Made by a program: the position numbers and the translations under genes
Shown here: piece after piece, positions 9,785-19,797 of the stretch
How positions within the stretch are numbered: position 1 is the stretch's first letter
Layout of the letters: every line of letters starts with the position of its first letter
Assembly: GCF_003664645.1 (NCBI RefSeq)
Contig: NZ_RCHC01000015.1
Coordinates: 1-64,000 of the forward strand
Length of the DNA: 64,000 nucleotides
Source of the DNA: Acinetobacter chengduensis
GTDB taxonomy: Bacteria; Pseudomonadota; Gammaproteobacteria; Pseudomonadales; Moraxellaceae
Reading direction: 5' to 3'
Notes under the pieces: generated by a model
The model's database searches: none
The model's input: the letters and a program-made list of their open reading frames with translations, nothing else
Told to the model about the DNA's origin: nothing

Positions 9785-11176
9785 TTAAACCGCCGTATGT
9801 TTAGGTATTTGCCAAAAAATAAGTGCAGTAATCAGGTTAATTGCACCCAAGCATATTAGGGTAATGTGGAATGCACTCAGAAGATGAGCAGGACCATAAT
9901 AAGCCATAAACATATTCACCAATGTGCCTGCCAAAGCCACGCCAATACTCATGGATACCATCATGATCATGGATAAAAAGCTGTTGCCACTACTGGCATC
10001 TTGTTGTGGTAAATCTTTTAAAGTCAGTGTGTTCATTGACACAAACTGCAATGAGTTCAGCAGACCAAAAATGAAGAAATGACCAATTAAAATCCAAGTT
10101 GGGGTGGACGGTGTACTCAGTGCAAAACTCGCAATACAGCCACCAACAAGCAAAGTATTGACTAATAATACATTGCGGTAGCCAAAGCGCTGGATGATTG
10201 GGCGAATGATGGGCTTAGAAACCAATGAACCTAAAACTGTTGGGATCATCAGTAAACCTGTCATTAAAGGTTCTAGACCAAAGGCAACTTGGAGCATAAG
10301 TGGCAACAAGAACGGCATGGCATTGCCACCCAAGCGGGCGAAGAAATTACCAATAATGCCGATAGCATAAATACGATGTTTAAACATCTTGCTACGGAAT
10401 AAGGCATTTTGATGGGTATGCGCATGCACGGCATACAGCAGAGCTGCAATTAAACCCACCAACATTAAGCCGAGGCTCCACCGTAGGGAATTTTCCACGC
10501 TGGCAAATTGCTCAATACCTAAAGTCAGGCCAGCCATGGCAATCACTAAAAGAACGAAGCCACTCAAGTCAAAACGCTGTACGGTTGGCTCTGTGACATT
10601 CGGCATGGCCTTGAATGTAATGCAACAGCCTAAAAGACCCATAGGTAAGTTAATTAAAAAAATCCAATGCCAACTGGTATGCTCAACCAACCAACCACCG
10701 AGTGTTGGGCCCATGAGTGGGCCAATGAGTCCAGCAAGACTCATTAAACTCATGGCCGATAAAAATTGCGTGCGCGGAATAACCTTAAGCATCGCTAAAC
10801 GGCCTACGGGTAAAAGCAATGCACCGCCAATGCCTTGAAGTACGCGAAAACACAACAATTCGTTTAAGGAGCTAGACAGGCCACAGCCCAACGAAGCCAA
10901 AGTAAAAATAATGATCGCACTAAAATATGTATTTCGAACCCCAAAACGATCGGCCAGCCAACCACTGAGTGGAATACAGGCCGCCACAGAAAGCACATAA
11001 GCCACCACCACACTGTGTAATTGCAGTGGATCTTCGCCTAAGCTACGCGCCATTGCTGGAATAGCGGTGTTGACAATGGTGGTGTCGAGCCCTTGCATAA
11101 AAAAGCCAATAGACACCAGCAAAACCAAAAGTCTAAATTCGGGCTGTAGGGCTTGATGGGTGGGCGTGGCATTCAT
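9785..11176 (-). CDS. MdtD-like MFS drug:H+ antiporter (DHA2 family)
   Basis: The 463-residue, multi-helix protein begins with FFMQGLDTTIVNTAIPAMARSLGE and contains the antiporter motif GIGGALLLPVGR and the GPLMGPTLGGWL motif of drug:H+ antiporters. Segments such as SSMNTLTLKDLP (here SMNTLTLKDLPQQDASSGNS) closely parallel E. coli MdtD. It is therefore likely an inner-membrane exporter; its substrate is unknown, and MdtD itself has only weak drug phenotypes. It stands alone, divergent from the lipoprotein gene at 11352, with which it shares a 175-base promoter region. Confidence 0.88.
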   Translation of the reverse strand: MNATPTHQALQPEFRLLVLLVSIGFFMQGLDTTIVNTAIPAMARSLGEDPLQLHSVVVAYVLSVAACIPLSGWLADRFGVRNTYFSAIIIFTLASLGCGLSSSLNELLCFRVLQGIGGALLLPVGRLAMLKVIPRTQFLSAMSLMSLAGLIGPLMGPTLGGWLVEHTSWHWIFLINLPMGLLGCCITFKAMPNVTEPTVQRFDLSGFVLLVIAMAGLTLGIEQFASVENSLRWSLGLMLVGLIAALLYAVHAHTHQNALFRSKMFKHRIYAIGIIGNFFARLGGNAMPFLLPLMLQVAFGLEPLMTGLLMIPTVLGSLVSKPIIRPIIQRFGYRNVLLVNTLLVGGCIASFALSTPSTPTWILIGHFFIFGLLNSLQFVSMNTLTLKDLPQQDASSGNSFLSMIMMVSMSIGVALAGTLVNMFMAYYGPAHLLSAFHITLICLGAINLITALIFWQIPKHTAV

Positions 11177-11351
11177 ATATGTATAAACTGAAGGTTTTGA
11201 AACATTTTATAGCAATATTTGGCGAGGCTTGTAGTAAAAGCTTTTCATCATTGCAGTGATCTTTTGCAAGAAAACTGTAATGAAAGCTTCATGATGATGC
11301 AATCTTGTGTTTATAAATTGTTCATATTTTTTATAAAAGATGAACTAAAAC

Positions 11352-13253
11352 ATGAAAATACAATTTTCAGCATTAATGCTTGCTATGCTTTCGTTGGGAT
11401 TGGTTGCCTGTAATGATAGCAATGATAATAACAGCGTTGAAGTTCCACCAGTAGTGGAAGAAATGACCCCAAACAGCATTGAATTAATCAAAATCGGGCG
11501 TTATGAGTCTGGTGTATTTGGAGCAAGTGCCGCAGAAATTCCTGCTTATGATGCAAGTAGTCAGCGTCTATTTGTGGTAAATGCTCAAAAAGGTATGGTA
11601 GATGTGTTGGACTTTAAACAGCCTTCGACACCTCAATATGTACAGTCATTGGATGCGAAAAAATATTTAGCCAACTCGGAAGTAAATAGTGTTGCCGTAC
11701 ATAATGGTATTGTGGCTTTGGCTGTACAGGCAGAGGATAAAACGCAAGCGGGGATCGTGGCCTTTTTCAAAGCGCAGGATTTAAGCTTTATTAGCCAAGT
11801 CAGCGTTGGTGCATTGCCTGATATGCTGACCTTTAGTCCCGATGGCAAAAAGGTTTTAGTTGCGAATGAAGGCGAACCCAATGAAGGTTATGCCATCGAT
11901 CCTGAAGGTTCTGTAAGTATTATTAATATTCAAGATATTAATAAGCCAACCGTGAAGACAGCGAACTTCCAAGCATGGAATAGTAAAAAACAAAGCTTAA
12001 TTGATGCAGGGGTACGTATTTTTGGCCCTGATACCAAGAGTTATGCAGATCTGGCGACAAAGGGATTACAAACCACCACTGTGGCACAAGATTTAGAGCC
12101 TGAATATATCGCAATTAGTGCAGATGCTAAAACAGCTTGGGTGAGTTTGCAGGAAAATAATGCCATTGCCGTTTTGGATTTAGTCAAAGATGAATTCATC
12201 GATATTTTCCCGATGGGCTACAAAGATCATGGCTTGCCTGAAAATGCTCTAGATGCGAGTGACCGCGATTGCTTAGTTGGGGCGATAGATAGCAATGGTC
12301 AAAGCATTGCCAGTTGCGATAAAGATGCAGGGATGATCAATATTAAGTCTTGGCCTGGGCTGTATGGCATGTATATGCCAGATGCAATTGCTCAATATCA
12401 AGTGAACGGTAAGCCTTATTTGGTTACTGCGAATGAAGGCGATGCACGTGAATGGCTTAAAGATGAAGATGCCTACTTTAAAGGAGATGACCTGACTCAA
12501 GGTTATGCTGAAGAGATTCGGGTGAAGCATCTCTTTAAAAAAGCAGGGTTTGATCTTAAAGGGGATTATGCAGCGCATTTACGTCATATCGTGCCGGGTG
12601 TGACGGGTGCAAAATTAGATTCAAGCGTATTTAAACCTTGTGTTACAACAGATGCGAACGAAGTGTGTGCAGAGAATTTGATTAAAGATACACAAATTGG
12701 TCGTTTAACCATAAGCTGGACACAAGGCTTTAAACGTGATGCTTTAGGTCAGCCTTTACTTGAAAATGGCAAATTGGTGTATGACAAATTGTATGCCTAT
12801 GGCGGTCGCTCATTCAGTATCGTTGACCCGACCACGCGTCAAATTATTTGGGATTCTGGGAGTGAATTTGAACGTAAAATTGCGGAGTTATTTCCAAAGC
12901 AATTTAATAGCAACCATGAAGCCTTTAAATTTGATGATCGAAGCGACAATAAAGGCCCAGAACCTGAAGGCATTACATTAGGTCAAATTGGTCAAAAAAC
13001 CTTTGCTTTTATTGGTCTGGAACGTGCTAGCGGTATTATGGTGTATGACATTAGCAATCCTCAGCAAGCACAGTTTATCCAGTACTTTAATGACCGTAAT
13101 ATCAACCAAAGTGATATTACCCAACAAGGTGATTTAGGCCCTGAAGGTCTGATTTTTATTGCAGCCAAAGATTCACCAAATGGCCAACCTTTATTGGTTG
13201 TGGGTAATGAAGTGAGTGGCTCAACCGCGGTTTATCAGATTAAACTAAAATAA
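11352..13253 (+). CDS. choice-of-anchor I family lipoprotein, beta-propeller-like
   Basis: The 633-residue protein has a lipoprotein signal (lipobox LVAC, Cys20) followed by an Asp/Asn-rich linker. The body resembles choice-of-anchor I proteins, large extracytoplasmic proteins with YncE-like beta-propeller repeats: LTFSPDGKKVLVANEGEP, PEYIAISADAKTAWVS and PEPEGITLGQIG are propeller-strand signatures. Related proteins are found with phytase-like or alkaline-phosphatase annotations, but no enzyme activity can be read here. The neighbouring PiT-like gene makes a phosphate role possible (inference). The start has a weak ribosome binding site and lies in an AT-rich divergent intergenic region. Confidence 0.75.
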   Translation: MKIQFSALMLAMLSLGLVACNDSNDNNSVEVPPVVEEMTPNSIELIKIGRYESGVFGASAAEIPAYDASSQRLFVVNAQKGMVDVLDFKQPSTPQYVQSLDAKKYLANSEVNSVAVHNGIVALAVQAEDKTQAGIVAFFKAQDLSFISQVSVGALPDMLTFSPDGKKVLVANEGEPNEGYAIDPEGSVSIINIQDINKPTVKTANFQAWNSKKQSLIDAGVRIFGPDTKSYADLATKGLQTTTVAQDLEPEYIAISADAKTAWVSLQENNAIAVLDLVKDEFIDIFPMGYKDHGLPENALDASDRDCLVGAIDSNGQSIASCDKDAGMINIKSWPGLYGMYMPDAIAQYQVNGKPYLVTANEGDAREWLKDEDAYFKGDDLTQGYAEEIRVKHLFKKAGFDLKGDYAAHLRHIVPGVTGAKLDSSVFKPCVTTDANEVCAENLIKDTQIGRLTISWTQGFKRDALGQPLLENGKLVYDKLYAYGGRSFSIVDPTTRQIIWDSGSEFERKIAELFPKQFNSNHEAFKFDDRSDNKGPEPEGITLGQIGQKTFAFIGLERASGIMVYDISNPQQAQFIQYFNDRNINQSDITQQGDLGPEGLIFIAAKDSPNGQPLLVVGNEVSGSTAVYQIKLK

Positions 13254-13358
13254 ATAAAGATTTAAATGCATTGTTTTATTTATGTTTTTTATTTTAGTCA
13301 TGAGAAAAGCACCGCACTAAATTGTATGAACACAAGATAAACTGTCATAATGCGAACG

Positions 13359-13386
13359 AGTCCTTCAGTTACTGGAGGACTTTTTT
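13359..13386 (+). terminator. strong hairpin terminator or attenuator before PiT-like gene
   Basis: A 10-bp stem (AGTCCTTCAG against CTGGAGGACT, one G-U pair), a 3-base loop and six T form a textbook terminator. It lies 106 bases after the lipoprotein gene and only about 27 bases before the next start codon. It either ends the upstream transcript or attenuates the PiT-like gene. Confidence 0.85.
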
Positions 13387-13412
13387 CATTATGGAAAAGG
13401 TGTATTGTTTTT

Positions 13413-14378
13413 ATGACAATCGAAATTTTGATGGTCATAGGCTTCTGTCTGGCGGCCTATTCAATTGTCGGTAATGACGTACCTCAGACTTTAGGTACAT
13501 TTATTTCATCCAATGCACACCGTCCATGGTGGGTATTGTGGTTGTATATCAGTACGATTTTAGTCGTGGTGTTAATGTATGGTTGGTATGCATCAGGTAC
13601 AGGCGATGCGTCATACGGACGTTTGGAAACGATTCCATTTCCAAAAGAAGGCATAACGTGGCTATATATCGTGCCACCAGTGTTACTTATTTTATTGACC
13701 AAATACGGGATTCCCGTGAGTACAACCTTTTTGGTACTTACGATCTTTTCGCCAAGTAGTTTGGGGTCAATGCTCACCAAATCCATGATGGGCTATGCGG
13801 TTGCTTTTGTGGTAGGCATTATTGTTTACCGCTTTGTCATTAAACAGATTTCGGTGTATTTCAGTAAAACCCGTGACCAAGAACCATCACATATTTGGAT
13901 TGGTTTGCAGTGGATTTCAACGGCGTTTTTATGGAGCCAATGGTTAATTCAAGACTTAGCCAATATCTTTGTTTATTTGCCAAGACAAGTGCCACTGAGT
14001 TTTATGATTTTTGCCGTAAGCCTCTTTGTTGTGCTTTTGGGCGTGATTTTATACCAGCGCGGTGGGGCAATTCAAAAGATTATCGACACCAAAACTGGGG
14101 TTGCAGATATTCGTTCAGCCACGATTATCGATTTTATTTATGCCACGATTTTGTTAGTGTTTAAAGAGTGGAGCAATATTCCAATGAGTACCACATGGGT
14201 ATTCTTAGGTTTACTTGCAGGCCGTGAGTTTGCTATGTCTATGCATTTGCATGAAGTCAACAAGTACCGTACTTCGCGTAATGTGAGTAAAGATGCCATG
14301 AAACTGATGATTGGCCTGATTATGAGTATTGTATTGGCTACGACGTTGCCTTGGTTCTATCGGGTTATCTCAGCTTGA
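13413..14378 (+). CDS. PiT-like multi-pass membrane protein
   Basis: This 321-residue hydrophobic protein has about eight to ten membrane helices. Two segments resemble the PiT phosphate-permease repeats: SIVGNDVPQTLGTFISSN near the start (the GNDV-type motif) and EWSNIPMSTTWVFLGLLAGRE near the end. It is shorter and more divergent than true PiT permeases, so phosphate transport is only suggested. The frame extends upstream to 13350, but that part runs through a terminator hairpin. The ATG at 13413 gives a normal membrane N-terminus (MTIEILMVIGFCL). It is followed by a bidirectional terminator. Confidence 0.65.
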   Translation: MTIEILMVIGFCLAAYSIVGNDVPQTLGTFISSNAHRPWWVLWLYISTILVVVLMYGWYASGTGDASYGRLETIPFPKEGITWLYIVPPVLLILLTKYGIPVSTTFLVLTIFSPSSLGSMLTKSMMGYAVAFVVGIIVYRFVIKQISVYFSKTRDQEPSHIWIGLQWISTAFLWSQWLIQDLANIFVYLPRQVPLSFMIFAVSLFVVLLGVILYQRGGAIQKIIDTKTGVADIRSATIIDFIYATILLVFKEWSNIPMSTTWVFLGLLAGREFAMSMHLHEVNKYRTSRNVSKDAMKLMIGLIMSIVLATTLPWFYRVISA

Positions 14379-14387
14379 ATCGAGTGA

Positions 14388-14416
14388 AAAAAAGCGGACA
14401 TTAAGTCCGCTTTTTT
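14388..14416. terminator. bidirectional terminator between convergent genes
   Basis: GCGGAC and GTCCGC stems are flanked by A and T runs. It serves the PiT-like gene and the LOG-family gene on the opposite strand. Confidence 0.88.
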
Positions 14417-14436
14417 GATGTTTCATTTTAGGCGTA

Positions 14437-15060
14437 TTACACCACAAATTGTTTTGGACAACTCAGATTTTTCAGAGCGTTTAAAATTTGCTTAGATGAA
14501 TTACACACAATGAGTTTGGCACGATGTTGAGGAGGCAAGAAGCCTTCTTGCACGGCATGGTCTAATTGCGCAATAAGTGAATCATAAAACCCGTTTACGT
14601 TATACAGCATCATGGGTTTTTGATGCTGATTGAGTTGGCCCCATGTGGCAATTTCTAAAATTTCTTCAAAAGTGCCTAAACCACCAGGCAAAGCAATAAA
14701 TGCACTGGCACGTTCGGCCATCATGGCTTTACGTTCATGCATGGTTCGTACAACGTGTAACTCGGTTAGCGTGTTGTGCGCAATTTCATAATCCAGCATA
14801 AATTCTGGAATTACGCCTACAGCTTCACCACCTTGTTGAATGACGGCATCAGCAACTTGGCCCATGAGTCCGATACTTGCACCACCATAGACCAAGCCAA
14901 AACCGTGATCTGCCATATTTTTGGCCAAAGCCACTGCTTTTTCTAAATAAATAGGATTGTTACCTGAGCGTGAGCCACAATACAGTGCAACAAGGGGAGT
15001 GGTTGTTTTTGGGGAGACTTCTTGTAATTGATTCGACATATTGAATACGCTGTTCATCAT
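14437..15060 (-). CDS. LOG-family protein (TIGR00730), nucleotide 5'-monophosphate phosphoribohydrolase-like
   Basis: The 207-residue Rossmann-fold protein carries the LOG signature PGGLGTFEE at residues 125-133 and the preceding MHERKAMM helix. Proteins of this family were long called lysine decarboxylases; characterised members cleave the N-glycosidic bond of cytokinin riboside monophosphates or AMP. The early YCGSRSGNNPIY segment fits the nucleotide-binding loop. Two adjacent ATG codons begin the frame (15060 and 15057), with AAGG about 11 bases upstream. It is monocistronic. Confidence 0.9.
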   Translation of the reverse strand: MMNSVFNMSNQLQEVSPKTTTPLVALYCGSRSGNNPIYLEKAVALAKNMADHGFGLVYGGASIGLMGQVADAVIQQGGEAVGVIPEFMLDYEIAHNTLTELHVVRTMHERKAMMAERASAFIALPGGLGTFEEILEIATWGQLNQHQKPMMLYNVNGFYDSLIAQLDHAVQEGFLPPQHRAKLIVCNSSKQILNALKNLSCPKQFVV

Positions 15061-15376
15061 TGTTTTTATTACCTTAGCACGTTATTTTTAACGGCTCTAG
15101 CCTAACTTTTAACGATGACGTATTTATGTCGAAATGCGTAATTCTGAGCAAAAAAACGCAAATAGTCATTGCATAAAAAAGATGAAATTTTGTCTCATCT
15201 TGATATACTAAAAACTTGTTTCACCAGATATGAACGAACATGGGCAGTGATAGTTGTCACTCGGCACGTATAAAATTTTTAGAAATAAATATTCCAATCG
15301 CCTTCGCGCGTCTTTTATTCCTCACACAGCATATAAGTAGTTACGCCACTCAGGCTGAAATTCAGGAGCATAACTC
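15061..15376. other. divergent promoter region between LOG and TerC-CBS genes
   Basis: About 315 bases separate two divergent genes, so both promoters should be here. I looked for a manganese (yybP-ykoY) riboswitch because TerC-family genes can carry one, but its conserved core was not recognised. A small GC-rich hairpin lies near 15301-15310 (CCTTCGCGCG). Nothing else stands out. Confidence 0.4.
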
Positions 15377-16960
15377 ATGATCTTCGAATGGATGTCAGAC
15401 CCGTCTGCTTGGGTAGGCTTACTCACGCTGGTGGTTTTAGAAATTGTTCTCGGCATTGATAACCTTGTCTTTATTGCGATTCTGGCGGAAAAATTGCCCC
15501 CAGAACAGCGTGATAAAGCACGTAAAGTCGGCTTATTACTGGCGCTATGTATTCGCTTAGTCTTGCTGGCATCAATTGCTTGGGTCATGACGCTGATTAC
15601 ACCACTGTTCCACGTCTTTGAGCATCCTTTCTCGGGACGTGATCTGATTCTGTTATTTGGTGGAGTATTTTTGCTGTTTAAAGGCACCATGGAATTGCGC
15701 GAGCGCCTTGAAAATAAGCCAATGCTCAAAGAAGAAAATCCCGTACACGCAACGTTTTGGATGGTGATCATTCAGATTGTGGTGTTGGATGCAGTATTCT
15801 CGTTAGATAGCGTGATTACAGCAGTGGGTATGGTGAAGCAATTACCCGTCATGATGATTGCAGTGGTGATCGCTGTAGGCATTATGCTCTTGGTATCTAA
15901 ACCACTGATGAATTTCGTCAACCGTCATCCGACAGTGGTCATTTTATGCCTATGTTTCCTAATGATGATCGGTTTTTCGTTGTTGGTTGAAGGCTTCGGT
16001 TTCCATATTCCAAAAGGTTACTTATATGCCGCAATCGGTTTCTCTGTACTGATTGAATTCTTAAATCAGACCATGCGCCATAATCAAGAAAAAATGGTGA
16101 CGACAACGGATTTACGTTACCGTACTGCTTCCGCTGTAATGCGTATGCTGGGCGGTAAAAGCGCCTCAGAAACTCAAAACGACAACCATGAAGATGTTTT
16201 GGCGACTCGTGCATTTGCTGATGAAGTCTTTGACGAAGACAATGGGGTCTACCATAGTGTAATGGTACAAGGTGTTTTGGGGTTGTCCGAACGTCCTGTA
16301 AAATCTGTGATGACACCTCGCCCTGAATTAGAGTGGATTGATTTAGATGAAGATGCTGAATCAATTCGTGAGCAGTTATTAAGTACGACACATTCACGTT
16401 TAATTGTTGCGCATGGTGAATTAGATAATATTGCTGGTGTAGTGTTAACCCACAAAGTGATGAATGAATATATTGAAACTGGTGAAGTCAATTTTGAGAA
16501 ACACCTGCGTGAACCTGTGATTGTGCATGAAAATGCTCAAGTGCTCATGGTGATGGAGCAAATGCGTCAAGCACCATTGCAAATGGCTATTGTGTTAAAT
16601 GAATATGGTTCAATTGAAGGGATTGCAACACCTATTGATGTGCTGGAAGCCATTGCGGGTGAATTCCCTGATGAAGATGAGTTGGATACCATTGCGGAAA
16701 GCTTAGAAGATGGTACGCTGATGTTAGAAGGTTCAACTGATATTCGTCATGTATCATTATTATTGGGCTGTGATTTGGTAGATGAGTCGGAGCAATACTC
16801 GACACTTTCAGGCTATATTTTATTTCACTTAGGGCGTTTGCCTGAAAATGGTGAAAAATTAACAGCAGATGGTCATATTTTTGAAGTCGTGACAATGGAC
16901 GGTCATAAAATTGACAAGGTTCATGTGATGAGTGTGCAGAACCCAAGCGAAGAACACTAA
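15377..16960 (+). CDS. TerC-family membrane protein with CBS pair and CorC domain (YoaE/YgdQ-like)
   Basis: The 527-residue protein has an N-terminal TerC domain with about seven helices (residues 1 to about 235, including [16 protein letters not shown] and [16 protein letters not shown], whose acidic residues are typical). A CBS-domain pair follows (about 295-415, ending with [20 protein letters not shown]), then a C-terminal CorC/HlyC domain. TerC proteins are linked to metal-ion export and metalation of exported proteins; CBS domains sense adenine nucleotides. The start is supported by AGGAG 8-9 bases upstream. It is followed by an intrinsic terminator. Confidence 0.92.
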   Translation: MIFEWMSDPSAWVGLLTLVVLEIVLGIDNLVFIAILAEKLPPEQRDKARKVGLLLALCIRLVLLASIAWVMTLITPLFHVFEHPFSGRDLILLFGGVFLLFKGTMELRERLENKPMLKEENPVHATFWMVIIQIVVLDAVFSLDSVITAVGMVKQLPVMMIAVVIAVGIMLLVSKPLMNFVNRHPTVVILCLCFLMMIGFSLLVEGFGFHIPKGYLYAAIGFSVLIEFLNQTMRHNQEKMVTTTDLRYRTASAVMRMLGGKSASETQNDNHEDVLATRAFADEVFDEDNGVYHSVMVQGVLGLSERPVKSVMTPRPELEWIDLDEDAESIREQLLSTTHSRLIVAHGELDNIAGVVLTHKVMNEYIETGEVNFEKHLREPVIVHENAQVLMVMEQMRQAPLQMAIVLNEYGSIEGIATPIDVLEAIAGEFPDEDELDTIAESLEDGTLMLEGSTDIRHVSLLLGCDLVDESEQYSTLSGYILFHLGRLPENGEKLTADGHIFEVVTMDGHKIDKVHVMSVQNPSEEH

Positions 16961-16992
16961 ATTTCAAGCCTAAAGTGATTTATGATTTTGCT

Positions 16993-17021
16993 AAAATAGC
17001 CCACTCAGTTGGGCTATTTTT
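16993..17021 (+). terminator. rho-independent terminator after TerC-CBS gene
   Basis: AAAATAGCCCA and TGGGCTATTTT pair around a 6-base loop and end in T residues. Confidence 0.9.
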
Positions 17022-17047
17022 AATTCAAAATTTGCAGAGTAAAAAAC

Positions 17048-17515
17048 ATGTCAGAAATGCAGTGCCCATGTGGCGTAGGAATGTATGCCGAGTGCTGTCA
17101 GCCATTACATACAGGCCAAGAGCGAGCACAAACCGCGGCCCAATTAATGCGTTCACGTTACAGTGCCTTTGCCTTACAGCAGATTGATTATATTGTTCAA
17201 ACAACCGCACAAGGTCAGCAAGCTTTTTTAGATATTCCTGCAATTACTGCATGGAGTCAGGATAATCAATGGCTGAAATTAGAGGTGCTACAAGCGCAAG
17301 AAAAGCTAGATAAAAACCATGCTCAAGTTGAATTTAAAGCACATTATCATGATGGCCAACAGGCACAGGTACACCATGAAATTTCACATTTTGTGAAACA
17401 CAATACTGCTTGGTATTTTCTCGATCCAACCGTAGAGATGAAAATCACCATGAAACAAGCGTGTATTTGTGGTTCAACGAAAAAATTTAAGCAATGCTGT
17501 GCGCAATTTCTATAA
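17048..17515 (+). CDS. YchJ-family protein with SEC-C zinc motifs
   Basis: The 155-residue protein has a Cys-rich motif at each end: CPCGVGMYAECC near the N-terminus and CICGSTKKFKQCC at the C-terminus, both of the SEC-C type that binds zinc. The centre has the NTF2-like YchJ domain (AQLMRSRYSAFALQQIDYI). The function of YchJ is unknown; SEC-C motifs in SecA bind SecB and ribosomes. The double motif and length match the family exactly. It is a single gene immediately after the TerC terminator. Confidence 0.9.
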   Translation: MSEMQCPCGVGMYAECCQPLHTGQERAQTAAQLMRSRYSAFALQQIDYIVQTTAQGQQAFLDIPAITAWSQDNQWLKLEVLQAQEKLDKNHAQVEFKAHYHDGQQAQVHHEISHFVKHNTAWYFLDPTVEMKITMKQACICGSTKKFKQCCAQFL

Positions 17516-17576
17516 CTTTTTCTAAAATTTGACTTAGAATAGCGCGCATCTTTTACCCATCAGCGGATGAAGGGCA

Positions 17577-18221
17577 ATGTTACTCACCATTATTTATATC
17601 ATTGCAATTACGGCAGAGGCCATGACAGGAGCGTTGTCTGCGGGACGGCGTAGTATGGACTGGTTTGGGGTAGTTCTGATTGCTTGTGTGACTGCCTTAG
17701 GTGGTGGCTCAGTGCGTGACGTATTGCTGGGACATTATCCGCTGACTTGGGTGAAACATCCCGAATACCTGATTCTGACTTGCTGTGCAGCTTTTGTGAC
17801 CATTTTAATTGCGAAATGGATGCGTCACTTACGCAATATCTTCTTATTACTGGATGCCTTAGGCCTGATTGGCTTTACCATTATTGGTTGCCAAATTGCA
17901 TTGGAAATGGGACATGGTTTTGTGGTGTGTGCAGTTGCGGGTGTTTTAACAGGCGTATCTGGAGGGATTTTACGTGACATTTTATGTAACGATGTTCCTT
18001 TAGTCTTCCGCCGTGAGCTGTATGCGTCTATTTCCTTTGTTGCAGTCATTTGCTATTGGATCTGTCTAGAACTTGGTTTGTCTCTAGAGTTAACCGTCAT
18101 TGCCACCTTAGTCTTTGGTTTTAGCTTACGTGTTATTGCTATCTATTTTGGCTTAGAAATGCCGAAATTTATTTATAAAGACGATGACGAACAGTCAGCA
18201 TCTTCTAAAGACCTATCTTAG
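17577..18221 (+). CDS. TRIC-family trimeric cation channel (YicG/YadS-like)
   Basis: This 214-residue, seven-helix membrane protein has the duplicated Gly-rich signature of bacterial TRIC channels: TALGGGSVRDVLLG in the first half and GVSGGILRDILCNDVPLVF in the second. These kinked helices line the pore, and bacterial TRIC proteins form trimers passing K+ and Na+. The length is typical (about 205-215). The annotated start gives a proper first helix. It lies 61 bases after the YchJ gene with no terminator seen between them, so co-transcription is possible. Confidence 0.92.
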   Translation: MLLTIIYIIAITAEAMTGALSAGRRSMDWFGVVLIACVTALGGGSVRDVLLGHYPLTWVKHPEYLILTCCAAFVTILIAKWMRHLRNIFLLLDALGLIGFTIIGCQIALEMGHGFVVCAVAGVLTGVSGGILRDILCNDVPLVFRRELYASISFVAVICYWICLELGLSLELTVIATLVFGFSLRVIAIYFGLEMPKFIYKDDDEQSASSKDLS

Positions 18222-18347
18222 TTTCATAGTAGAATGGCTGTGAGTGATCACGGTCATTCTGCATCTCGCACAATACTTAAAATAGCAAAATCATAATTCC
18301 TGTTGTGAAAGCAGCATACATTCTTTCACCCCATCAGAGATCTTGTT

Positions 18348-19667
18348 ATGGATTTAGTCTCACGCATACAGCGTCTGCCAATCGGACGCTTTCACTACAC
18401 TTTATTGTTGGTCATCGGGCTAGGTTGGATGTTTGATGCCATGGATACGGGGTTAATTTCCTTTATCTTGGCCAAAATGGCTGAAGACTGGGCCATGACG
18501 CCTGCTGAAAAAGGCTGGGTGGTATCTATTGGTTTTGTGGGTATGGCGATTGGTGCCGTGTGCTCAGGCGCTTTAGCCGACCGTATAGGACGTAAAACTG
18601 TTTTTGCTGTTACTTTAGTTATTTATAGCCTTGCGACAGCGGCCTGTGCCTTTGCTCCCAATTTAACTTGGCTGTTGCTGTTTCGTTTTGTGGTGGGTCT
18701 AGGTTTAGGTGGTCAGCTTCCTGTTGCCGTGACTTTGGTCAGTGAATATATTCCTGCTCATGTGCGTGGGCGCTTTATTGTATTACTAGAAAGTTTTTGG
18801 GGCTTGGGCTGGTTGGTGGCAGCTTTGGTTTCTTATTTTGTGATTCCAAATTTTAATTGGCATGCCGCCTTTTTAATCGGTGGCCTACCTGCACTATATG
18901 CCATCGTCATTTGGAAATTTGTGCCTGAGTCTATTCCGTATTTAATTAACCGTGGTCGTCATGCTGAAGCACATGCCTTGGTGAAAAAAATTGAAGCCAA
19001 GTGCGGTGTAGAGGTGATTGAAATATTTGAAGTGAAGCCCGTAGCACAGCAACAAAATGTGTCATTTAAACAACTCTGGTCGGGTGTATTCGCACGCCGT
19101 ACCCTGATGCTATGGCTTATTTGGTTTGGTATTGTGTATTCGTATTATGGCATTTTTACTTGGTTGCCAAGTTTGCTGGTCAAACAAGGCTATACCATTG
19201 TGCAATCGTTCGAATATGTACTGGTGATGATTTTAGCGCAGTTGCCTGGTTATATTGTGGCTGCTTGGTTGGTCGAAAAATTAGGACGTAAAGCCACTTT
19301 GGCAGGCTTTATTGGCATGTGCGCAGTATCGGCTTATTTCTTTGGGCAAGCTGAAACGGTGACTATGATTGTGGTCTGGGGCTGTTTAATGTCTTTCTTC
19401 AATCTCGGTGCATGGGGCGTACTGTATACTTATACGCCAGAACAATATCCAGCCAACATTCGCGCTTTTGGTTCAGGTTGGGCGGCAGCCATTGGTCGTA
19501 TGGGCGGTATTGTTGCACCTTTGGCGGTAACGCACATGATGGTCATGAACAATGGCTTTAGTATGGTCTTTACCATGTTTACCGCTGTATTGTTTGCAGT
19601 TGCCTTTGTGATTTTGGTGTTGGGTGAAGAAACCAAAGGTAAAACGCTTGAATCTTTAGGTTTATAA
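18348..19667 (+). CDS. MFS transporter, NiaP-like
   Basis: The 439-residue protein has twelve predicted helices. It begins with a conserved RIQRLPIGRFHYTLLLVIGLGWMFDAMDTG-like segment and carries the MFS loop motif GALADRIGRKT and the PESIPYL motif found in the sugar-porter-like branch. The overall pattern resembles NiaP, a niacin importer described in Acinetobacter baylyi, but other organic-acid importers share these features, so the substrate is tentative. It stands alone and is followed by an intrinsic terminator. Confidence 0.8.
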   Translation: MDLVSRIQRLPIGRFHYTLLLVIGLGWMFDAMDTGLISFILAKMAEDWAMTPAEKGWVVSIGFVGMAIGAVCSGALADRIGRKTVFAVTLVIYSLATAACAFAPNLTWLLLFRFVVGLGLGGQLPVAVTLVSEYIPAHVRGRFIVLLESFWGLGWLVAALVSYFVIPNFNWHAAFLIGGLPALYAIVIWKFVPESIPYLINRGRHAEAHALVKKIEAKCGVEVIEIFEVKPVAQQQNVSFKQLWSGVFARRTLMLWLIWFGIVYSYYGIFTWLPSLLVKQGYTIVQSFEYVLVMILAQLPGYIVAAWLVEKLGRKATLAGFIGMCAVSAYFFGQAETVTMIVVWGCLMSFFNLGAWGVLYTYTPEQYPANIRAFGSGWAAAIGRMGGIVAPLAVTHMMVMNNGFSMVFTMFTAVLFAVAFVILVLGEETKGKTLESLGL

Positions 19668-19752
19668 GAATGATGGGTTTTATTTGTTAAGACCCGTTTG
19701 ACGGTCATTGATGGTTCGCGTGAAAAAAACGCAATGCTGACCTAAAGCAACG

Positions 19753-19797
19753 AACAGCAGGTGTTATAGATGAAATGCTATGGCCTGCTGTTTTTTT
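19753..19797 (+). terminator. rho-independent terminator after NiaP-like gene
   Basis: AACAGCAGG pairs with CCTGCTG(T), and inner bases TATAG/CTAT extend the stem. Seven T follow. Confidence 0.85.

Noticed and set aside
11270..11300. Pho box upstream of the choice-of-anchor lipoprotein gene
   Set aside because: One half-site-like CTGTAAT and a GCTTCAT are present, but the match to the tandem CTGTCAT consensus is too poor.
15061..15376. Manganese (yybP-ykoY) riboswitch before the TerC-CBS gene
   Set aside because: The conserved core of that riboswitch was not seen in the leader.
16632..16967. Reverse-strand frame at the end of the TerC-CBS gene
   Set aside because: It is a mirror of the CorC-domain coding sequence without any recognisable protein feature.
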